Positions 11,547 to 22,300 of a stretch of 64,000 nucleotides of DNA are shown piece by piece (the stretch's first letter is position 1; the number at the start of each line of letters is the position of its first letter). This DNA is from Lethocerus indicus. Its lineage: Eukaryota; Arthropoda; Insecta; Hemiptera; Belostomatidae. Below the pieces are notes generated by a model. It did not search any database. It saw only the letters and a program-made list of their open reading frames with translations, and had not been told where the DNA came from. Location of the stretch: contig JACDQD010000007.1 in NCBI GenBank assembly GCA_019843655.1, positions 30,049,207-30,113,206 on the forward strand. Reading direction: 5' to 3'. The position numbers were made by a program, and so were the translations under genes.

Positions 11547-12420
11547 GTCTTTCGGTCTGCATTCGGCAGCCATCTGGCGGCGATCCTAAGAATTAAAACC
11601 AGAAATTTCGAATATTTATATTTATTATCCTTCTTTAACCTGACCTATGACCTGGAAAGGTGGTTTTATAGAAGATATAAAATTTCTCTTTTCAACCCGC
11701 AGAATTACTATTTACTCCCGACTATACGAGAATAGTGTCAAACGATTTTCAATAATTGGGGTGGTAATAATATAAATAAAATGACAACAATATAAAAAAA
11801 AAACAAATATATTAATTTTCAAGTTATATACGTACACATACATATATATAAAATGTTATTTTTTTTTCTATTTTTGATCAATTAATTATAGAAATATAAA
11901 ACAACACTGAAACAAGTTGAAGGCCGGGTCGCGCACCAACAGTCCTTCTGTTAATTCGCAAGTCGGCCTTAGCTTTAGAAATAAACTCGATATAAATAAC
12001 CGTTAACCGATTATAATCGCTGCGTTAAAAGAGGCTTCGCACTTTTTTTTTTTCTATTTTTTTATATACGATTTTTCGAAATTTCTTCCCCTCGTTCAGC
12101 CGGGTGCATACAGTTTTTTTTTTATTTTCTCGTATATCAATTAAATATATAAATAATGTCGCAAGGTAAATATTAGTAGTGGGGAGGTTATCTGGTGGTT
12201 ATCTCCGGGCTAGGTTAATTTCTTACGGGATTAAACGATAAATACGAACGTTGTTATTCCGCCCGATTGAACGTTCAAAATTTTCCAATATTTTTTGGAA
12301 TATATATATATACCGAAAACGTTAATATCGCCAATCGGGTACGTTTGTTAGGAACGAAATTTTTTTTCGCTGGTCGTTAATTATTTTGCCTTATCGTTGA
12401 TAGTGTTAGATCGGCCGGTT

Positions 12421-12525
12421 TTAGATGATCGTTTTCGGCTTCTTCTTCATCAGTTTATCGTACGCTTTCTCCCATTTGTATTCGGATCTGATTTCGTCGA
12501 GAGTGCCCGGCGGATGGAGCCTCAT
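12421..12525 (-). CDS. Candidate terminal exon 5b of the secreted-protein gene
   Basis: After AATTTTTAG the minus strand reads MRLHPPGTLDEIRSEYKWEK, then AYDKLMKKKPKTII and a TAA stop: 34 codons, in phase 0 with exon 4. It is charged and lysine-rich. It could be an alternative last exon to 5a or the last exon of another small gene. Confidence 0.45.
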   Translation of the reverse strand: MRLHPPGTLDEIRSEYKWEKAYDKLMKKKPKTII

Positions 12526-13323
12526 CTAAAAATTAAAATATATAATATAATTAAAATATATAATATATCAGCCTCTATAAGATAGGGAAAAAACGTTAAC
12601 AACAGTCGGGGGCGTAGCTACAAAAATACCGTTTAAACGTTGACAGTTTGTATTAAAATTTATTATCGAAATTTACAATCGGTTAAAATCGATTTAAACC
12701 GATTAAACTTGACTGCGGAACAAAATATTATTATAAAAAATAAAAATATATAACAGCCTCGATAGGATGGGATAAGCGTTAACAGTTGCTATACCGTTTA
12801 AACGGTTTGTATTAAAATTTACTGGTTAAAATCGGTTTAAACCAATTAAACTTGACTACGGAACAAAAATATTATATAAAAAAAATAAATAAAAATATAT
12901 AACAGCCTCGATAGGATAGGAAAAACGTTAAACGTTAACAGTTTGTATTAAAATTTACTGGTTAAAATCGATTTAAACCGATTAAATTTGACTGCGGAAC
13001 AAAATATTATTATAAAAAAAAATAAATAAAAATATATAACAGCCTCGATAATACCGTTTAAACATTGAGAGTTTGTATTAAAATTTATTATTGAAATTTA
13101 CCGGTTAAAATCGATTTAAACCGATTAAATTTGACTGCGGAACAAAATATTATTATAAAAAAAAATAAATAAAAATATATAACAGCCTCGATAGGATCGA
13201 TAAACGTTAACAGTTGGGGGGCGTAGCTCCATAAATATTAAGAGTTTGTATTAAAAATTATTATTGAACTTTACAATCAGTTAAAAATCTCTCATTTAAT
13301 AACAGTATTATTTAAATCAAAAT

Positions 13324-13374
<51 letters not shown>

Positions 13375-16300
13375 TTTTAAGTTCCATTGCTCGATCTAAG
13401 TCGAATATCGATCCGAAGGAGTCCGTTTATTGTACTTTTTAATGGGAAAAAAATTACAGAAATATTCGATAAAAAATTAATTTAATTAAAATTTATTTAT
13501 CGATAAATTATATATAAGGATTTAAATCTAAATGAGAAAATAGAATAGGAGGAAAAATAAATAAAAAAAGTGCGAAATTAGTATATTCATGCCGCGATAC
13601 AACTGAAAACGTTGAGAGAATTTGCGTCGTATTTCGAAACTGTCAATTTATAAATTGGGTTCGAAATGCGCAAATTATGAGAAGAGATTATGAAAATATT
13701 TTTCGACATAAATTCTTAAATCACCGATCATGCTGTTTTATTTCGACGACGACCATCATATATATCATATCATATCATGCTGCGGAAATATTTCATCGCA
13801 CCGAAATGAATTCAAGCTGAAAATCTTTTCGGTACGGAATAGAATAAAAAAACAGAAAGAAACACAGAAAAGACACATAAAATAATAGCGGAAAATTTTT
13901 TGGTGTTAGTAAAAAGTTAGTAGAATAGAGAGAAGAAATCGAGATGCTAAATTGAGAGAAAAATACTGGCGAAAGTGATAGAGAAAATGTCAAACGTACG
14001 AAGCGTAAATTCGTCCACCAATTCGGTATTTATTATAAATTAATTCTCGCCCAATTAACAGTTGCGATAGTCATAAATGATTGTTCCCCATTCGTTCGAA
14101 ACGTCGAATATCGATCCGCAGTCCGTTTATTGTACTTTATAGGGCGAGAAATATTACTCAATATCGTGGGGCGATTGTACCGAATCGGTAGAGGAATTTT
14201 TTACGATACACAGAAATAAAATATGGATAAATGTATTCGGTCGAATTCTGTCCGTCAGTCCATCTGAAAACGAATCGTTGTCCATTACGGTTTGTGTTAA
14301 TCGGAGAAATTCGGATACAAATTTGCGGAGAAAGAACACATCGGCAGATTAATTGAACGAGAGAGCGAAGTGACGAAAAAGCGTTTTTTTTGGTTTTTTG
14401 TTTTCGGAATATTTCATAATTCTACCTAAAGCTTCTTCGCCGGTTCTGCGACGGTGACCTCTTTCGGATCCTTTAGCCTTTTCTGTAAAAAAACATCGAT
14501 TTCGTGTTAAAGCCGCAACTAATTACTGCCCCGTCCATCGCATCGTTATTGGACAACATAGTTTTGTTAATAAAAAAAAAAAAAAATCCAGCAATATAGG
14601 ATTAAATGTTAAACTGCCGTTCGGGAGATGAAGAATTTCGGAAGCGTTTTTTTTTTACAGGATTTTTCCTGACAATTCTTAATCTCCCTTTCGCTAAAAA
14701 TAAATAGATCGGGGGGAGGTCGAAGCGTGGCCTTTCAATTTAATTTCTTAATAGAAATTAAAATTTAGAAAAAATTAAACACAGGGCCGATACATGAATT
14801 GTGTCTCATTAATTTGATTAATGTTATATCTTAATGGATATTCGTGCGTCGAAACAGAAATTTTCAATATCCCTTGACCTTAAATAAATAGATCAGAAGG
14901 GGGAGGTCGAAGCGCGGCCCTTTAAAATTAATTTCGTAATAAAATAAAAATTTGGAAAATACGTCGTTAATTTCGACTCCGCACTTATAACATAATGTCA
15001 TATCTTTAGCGGATATTTATGCTATTGAAATAAGTTTATTACTCGATGAACGATTTGCTTCTTCGCCTGGGGATTATTAAATTATTCGGGTGAATTTTTT
15101 TTCAACGGAAATTTGCGTCATACAGCAGTTAGAAATAAGTCGGGCTCTAATCGACCTGCGTTTACCTGTAAAAATATTAAAATATTATATAAAAATAAAT
15201 ACAAATTTATATTCAGTGTGCGTGCACAAATTAAATATATATAAAAATATATTTTAAAAATTTATATATATATATATATGAATTCATGAAATAAAATATA
15301 TATTTTTATATATATAAATATATAAATTCATGAAATCTCTGTACAGGGTTGTGGTAGGTTATATTGTCACAGGTTATATAAGTTTTAGTCTAAAACAATC
15401 CAGAGAAATATAGTGTATATAATATATATATATATATATTTATATATAGTATGATATAAATGGTATAGTGTTAAACTACAGTCAAGCTTCTGTTAAAAAT
15501 TACGATAGCGACAAAAATATATTTCGACTAAAAGATTTTGTGCAGCGACCGATTTTGTATTCGGCAGAACTTCGTATTTCGTTTACTGGCGACCCAATCG
15601 GTTTCTTTTATTGAAGATAATACCGGTGATATTTTAGTTATCGTTTCAGTATTAGACGGTATTTTATACGATAATTTTAAACCCTGTATTCCGAAAGAAT
15701 TCTCTCCACTCTAGATGCCGCACTATTATAACCTTCAGTGTTACCTTCCTCCATTCGTTGTGTCGATAATTATCAAACCGTTTGCACTCTGTTGTCGCGG
15801 GACTATTAAAATATGAATTTTAAATTTTTGTAACGCCCTACAGCGACAAACTATCGGGTCGACGACTAAGTAATTTGTGAAATTCACTGACAAGTGGCAT
15901 TGTATATATTTTTAAGTACGTCGACATCTTCGGCACGGATAAGATTCTTCGTTATTCGGTCCTTTCTGAAGCGTTCGGTATCGAAATTACATCGACCGGT
16001 CGAATTGCGTGTCTGTCTGTGTGTGTGTGTATAAAAAGCTAAAAGACGGTGAACCGAAGTCAGCGTTTCCGTCGCATTTCGCTTTTTTTCCTTTCGCCTA
16101 AAGGTGTTAACGCCTCGTGCGGGCTCGTAAAAAGTTGACGAGGATCGCTCCGGACGTCCAGTGGAGGTCGACGATGACCGAATAAAGGCCACAGTTCGAC
16201 ACTGGGACATTGCGGAGAAACCGAATGTATCTTATACCTGCATTCGAAACCGTCTACGGCTTATCTGCGCCGTAGACGTTGACGCACTTAAAAATACGTA

Positions 16301-19300
16301 CGACGCCACTTGTCGGTGAATTCCACAAATTTACTTAGCGATTACATTACCTTCTCCGTATCGCGGTACGCATTTTTGTATTTCTTTTCGAAACGCTATA
16401 AGCTCTCGTGCGGTAAAGACGGAAAAAGGTATAATTACGAGGGAAATTATGAAATAATGTCGAAGACGAAATTGATTTTGTTTCGCGCCCAGACAATACA
16501 GGGAATTCAAATTATTGAATTGAAGAAGTCGCACCTGTAGTAACTATGATCAACATTACAGGAAGTCCTTAGACTTTAAAAATTGTCGGAGTGCAAAGGG
16601 TTTAATGTAACAATTTCATAAAATCACCGATATATGATCGGTTTCACTTCGGTCGAGTAGGTGTACGGTTTTCCGTTTTTAATTGGAACCAGTCGCTATT
16701 GTTCTTCGTGAACGATCGTACAACGCCGGTACACTTAACGTACTATTGTGTTCGTTGCACAAGCGATTTTAATTTAAGTGCGGGCGGCCGCGATCTTGAC
16801 CTCGCCGACAATGACTTTGAAAACGTTACGCGAGAACTGAACATACATCTTTCTCGCCTTTGTAATCCAGATCCGTGGGAGAAAATCGACTCGCCGGGGT
16901 CACTGGGTCGACTTATAACGGTGTACGCGCTTCGACGTATTCTCCCGGCGGCCTAATTACGGTTTATATACGCTATAACCGATGTTACAATTATTCTTTA
17001 CGTATATTCGAACTTCCCCGCTAACCTTAACGGTTTGTACACTCAGCGCATGTCCGTCCCCTGAAGCATTTTATATAATACGATAAAACCGTGAAATATT
17101 CTCAACCTAAACTATACTCGACTACGATGAATCTATTTTTGCGGTACTTACTTGGCAGTGTTCTACGCTTTACTAACGTTACAATTATTCTTTACGTATA
17201 TTCGAAAGTAGACATGTTGCCCTACAACATTTTATGCAATACAATAAAACCCACAATAATAGTTTATTCTCAACTACTCGACCCCCGATGAATCTATTTC
17301 TGTTAAATCGACCTAATTCTTCCTGAATATGAGTAGAAATTTAAAAAATCATTTGGACTCAATTGAAACCTTTCAATATTTATATAACCTCCCTCAATGA
17401 ATAACCTACCAGTCCGCCCCACACTCAGGCCTGCTTAAGCTGCATAAAACCAAGTTATTATTGTTAACGTATTAACAACTACTGTTAACTTATTATCGTT
17501 AATGTATATTCGAATTCACGCTCTTTTCGGCAACTTTCCCACCAACCTTACGATTTGAGTGAGCGCATGTTGCCCTACAACATTTTATGCAATACAATAA
17601 AACCCACAATAATAGTTTATTCTCAACTATACTCAACTACCGACCCCCGATGAATCTATTTTTGTTAAATCGACCTAATTCTTCCTGAATATGAGTAGAA
17701 ATTTAAAAATCATTTGGACTCGAGCATTCAATTGAAACCTTTCAATATTTATATAACCTCCCTCAATGAATAACCTACCAGTCCGCCCCACACTCAGGCC
17801 TGCTTAAGCTGCATAAAACCAAGTTATTATTGTTAACGTATTAACAACTACTGTTAACTTATTATCGTTAATGTATATTCGAATTCACGATCTTCGGCAA
17901 CTTTCCCACCAACCTTACGATTCGAGTGAGCGCATGTTGCCCTACAACATTTTATGCAATACAATAAAACCCACAATAATAGTTTATTCTCAACTATACT
18001 CAACTATTCGACCCCGATGAATCTATTTCTGTTGAATCTACTTAATTCTTCCTGAATATGAGTAGAAATTAAAAAATCATTTGGGCTCGAGCATTCAATT
18101 GAAACCTTTCAATATTTATATAACCTCCCTCAATGAATAACCTACCAGTCCGCCCCACACTCAGGCCTGCTTAAGCTGCATAAAACTAAGTTATTATTGT
18201 TAACGTATTAACAACTACTGTTAACTTATTATCGTTAATATATATTCGAATTCACGATCTTCGGCAACTTTCCCACCAACCTTACGATTTGAGTGAGCGC
18301 ATGTTGCCCTACAACACTTTATGTAATACAATAAAACCCACAATAATAGTTTATTCTCAACTACTCGACCCCCAATGAATCTATTTTTGTTGAATCTACG
18401 TAATTCTTCCTGAATATGAGTAGAAATTTAAAAAATCATTTGGACTCGAGCATTCAATTGAAACCTTTCAATATTTATATAACCTCCCTCAATGAATAAC
18501 CTACCAGTCCGCCCCACACTCAGGCCTGCTTAAGCTGCATAAAACCAAGTTATTATTGTTAACGTATTAACAACTACTGTTAACTTATTATCGTTAATGT
18601 ATATTCGAATTCACGATCTTCGGCAACTTTCCCGGTTATTCGGTTTGCGATTAAGTTACGGGTCAAACTAATCGCAGAACTGGTGTCGCACTACAACCGC
18701 AGATTGCTTTCTCCTTTTTAAAAAAAAAATACTCGACGCACCATAATTCTGTATTTCTCTTTGCAGGCGTATTCAGTTTCGTCGACGTCCCTATAACAGT
18801 CCGACTTGTACTCTTTGGGCAGCGGTTTTCCCTCGAATTCGCAGAGTTTTTTCAACGGTCTCGCTCTCACTATCATCTTATCGATTCCTGTAAGAGGGGA
18901 AAAAAAGAAAAATGTTTATTACGATGTAAATCTTTCTGAAAACCGGTTAGTTTGTCTGTTAGTCATTTCGTTTTTACATCTTTTTTTTACAACGGGCACA
19001 AATAAGAATTAAATGAAAATCGGCCGACCTAACCGAGGCTAAATAATTGTCTATTCGAATAGAAATTTGAAATAAAAGATATTCGACTGTAACCTCGGGT
19101 CGGTTATATATATATTAAACTGGAAGTCAACCTTTGTTGTAGAAACCTAATTTACATTAAAAACAAGGTCTCTTACGAGAGAATGAGACAAGGTCACTGG
19201 AAATGTCCAGAGTTAAGACCTTGAATGGAGATGAGTAAATAACAAACTTTCTTCAGTTTTTCCTTGACCCGAGAGATTGCAATAACTTCGCTAACAGATG

Positions 19301-22300
19301 GCATCTTTTGTATCACTCGACTTAAAATTATACAGTTAGATTTATATAATTTTTAACCGAGATAAACTACGTTGAAAATAAACTGCGGAAGGAAAATATT
19401 GTATTCGTTGAATGCGCAAAGGAATTACAATTTTCGATAGTGAAAAAAAATTATATAAATAGATATAATACGAGAAAGGGTTTTCTAAAAAAATATTTTA
19501 CAAACATCCAGTTTGAAACATTTTGCTGGTGGACAGAAAAAAAATGTCTCACTTATGTTTTTTGAAACATCAAAAACTAGTTTCAATTTAGACAATTTAA
19601 TGAAGAAATGGAAACAAATAAAGATGAAAAAAAGTGTATGGATTTGATTTGGACAACAGATGAGGAAGGAGTCTAAAATTTGAAATAAATTATAAGTTAT
19701 AAATATGGAAGAAAAAAATGTTTTTATTTTTCAATAAGTAATATTAAAATATTCTTTATATTATTCTGGAAAATTGGAAAAAAGTTTTTCAAGTGTGCAA
19801 ATGTGTGGGCATTTTAAAAAAAAAAGAAACACAAGCCGCCAAGGTTATTCGGACCGGGCGCTTTCACTTTTTATTTCCGTTTAAATATTTCGTTTCGGGT
19901 AAAAAAAAAACTGAATTTAGTTTCAATTCGAAAATCGCGCGAGAAGGAAAATCCGCCAGACTGTCGAGAAACGCAATTGAAGCGGGCCGATTTGTAAAAG
20001 TAAAAAAAAAAAAAAAAATCGGATTGGAAATTTATACACATAACTTTCTAAAATCCTTGAAAGTGGTCCCTCCGGCCACGGTAGACCGGCGCCGACTGTT
20101 ACACCTGAAGGGACACAGGTCGATTAACAGGTATTGCGACACGTCGCTCTCCCGTCCAGTAATTCATTTTACGCTCCGACTAAATGATTTTCGAAAACGG
20201 TTTTTCGCAATTAACATCAATTATGCAATCGTTCGACTCTTGTTAAAACATGAAATTAGTTTTTAGTTGATTTTATTTTTAATATTTACACTATATTAAA
20301 TATTGTTTATACCGCAAGTAAAAAAATAATTGGGTCTAGAGAAATCTCAACGTATGATACATCGAATTTCATTATGTCGAGTTCTTAGATTGAAAAATTC
20401 CCAGTCCCTTTTACGAAGTGTTTTTCTGCCTATATTTTTTCAACAATTCTCAAAACCTCAGAGATCACAAAGATAGTTGTTTGACTCAATTATAAAAAGC
20501 TAATAACAATCGTTATATTAGGAGCCGATTTTATTTCGAAAGGATCCGTTATCATTCGGCCTTATTATTCAGCCTTCAATAATAAAAACATTCAAAATTA
20601 ATCAGCGGATTAGATAATTATCCCATATTTATAACCTTTTTAAGTTCATAACCTTCCTTTCACAGATTGTCAGGTAGAGAGCATTGGGAATGTTCGGAAT
20701 AATTCTCTAGGTAAATATTGGCATATTGCATTGTATTTTGTTTGCACAGTATTTTAGAAAGAAAGAAAAAAGATTCGTTCTTGAAATTTTCACTTTCTTT
20801 CATATGATACATTGAATTTCATTATGTCGAGTTCTTAGATTGAAAAATTCCCAGTCCCTTTTACGAAGTGTTTTTCTGCCTATATTTTTTCAACAATTCT
20901 CAAAACCTCTGAGATCACAAAGATTGTTGTATAACTCAATTATAAAAAGCTAATAACAATCGTTATATTAGGAGCCGATTTTATTTCGAAAGGATCCGTT
21001 ATCATTCGGCCTTATTATTCAGCCTTCAATAATAAAAACATTCAAAATTAATCAGCGGATTAGATAATTATCCCATATTTATAACCTTTTTAAGTTCATA
21101 ACCTTCCTTTCACAGATTGTCAGGTAGAGAGCATTGGGAATGTTGAATAATTCTCTAGGTAAATATTGGCATATTGCATTGTATTTTGTTTGCACAGTAT
21201 TTTAGATTCGTTCTTGAAATTTTCACTTTCTTTCATATGATACATTGAATTTCATTATGTCGAGTTTGAAAAATTCCCAATCCCTTTTAAACCCATTTTC
21301 ATTCATTTAAAACTTCAAAATTAGGAGATTCAAAATTCATTTAATCTAAAACCTTATAAAATTCATAACGTTCCCACTTGGTAAATTGTGAGGATGGAGC
21401 ACTGAGGAATAGTGATAGTAATTGTAGTCTAGATCAATCTAGAGTCTATTCTCTAGATGAATCTCAGCATTTTGTATTTTATTTTGCCGCAACGATAAAA
21501 AAAAAAATGGGGATTCATTCTCAAAATTCTCTCTTTCACAAGGGTTTTTTCCTGGCCATAAATTTTGTCCGATTACGAATAGGACTCTCGAAATCTCAGC
21601 GATCAAAGACTCCTAAATTCAAAAATAATTTCATCTAAAACCTTCGGCAGATTGTAAGGACGGAGCACTTACAATAGTAAGAATAATGTCTTAAGAAATA
21701 ATTCAATAACCGGTCTATCCTCGAGATGAATCTCAGCATTTTGTACTTTATTTTAACGCAACGACAAAAAATTTTCAACGGGGGTTTTTTCCTGTCAATA
21801 AATTTGAACAATTACAAATAGGACGCTCGAAATCTCAGCGATCAAAGACGCCTAAATTCAAAATTAATTTCATCTAAAACCTTTTGAAACTCGCAACCTT
21901 CCTTCGGCAGACTGTAAGGACGGAGCACTTGCGATAGTGAGAATAATGTCTTAAGAAAAAAATTCAATAACCGGTCTATTCTCGAGATGAATCTCAGCAT
22001 TTTGTACTTTATTCTGCCCATAAATTTGACCGATTACAAATATAGGACTCATCGAAAACCTCAACGATCGAAAACTCAATTATAACCGAATAGTGGCGGA
22101 GCGATTTCATTCTTGAAATGGAAAGATTAAAAATTAATTTTCATTCTACAAATCTAGAGAAAATTAGCCCATTTATACCCTAGATTCATAACCTTATAAT
22201 GTGTGCAACCTTCCCTTTCTTGTGGGGGGTGGGGGGTAGATTGTCATGGATAATATATATGAGCATTGGGAATATTTTTAACAAGTAAACTACTAGTATC

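Larger units (their letters stand above)
8216..12420. other. Intergenic / 3' flank between RAD23 and the minus-strand gene
   Basis: No coding exon was recognised. The stretch is low in complexity: poly-A and poly-T runs, (CA)n near 8518-8580, (TA)n and (GA)n microsatellites, and a 24-bp minisatellite. It probably holds the 3' UTR of RAD23 (AATAAA at about 8420) and the downstream end of the minus-strand gene, since the two genes converge here. Confidence 0.6.
14483..18741. other. Intron of the secreted-protein gene (about 4.3 kb)
   Basis: This lies between exon 4 and candidate exon 5a. It contains a mariner remnant, an unexplained open frame at 16699-16956 (+) and a tandem array at about 16975-18632. 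The rest is AT-rich with short (TA)n runs near 15260-15320 and 15420-15450. Confidence 0.6.

Noticed and set aside
15127..15171. A third possible terminal exon of the secreted-protein gene (VNAGRLEPDLFLTAV then stop)
   Set aside because: The acceptor is adequate and the phase fits, but the peptide lacks the Lys-rich character of the other two candidates and the match is short enough to be chance.
19793..20266. 157-codon plus-strand open frame
   Set aside because: It is lysine-rich, coded largely by poly-A runs, with no motif; it is consistent with chance in an AT-rich intron.
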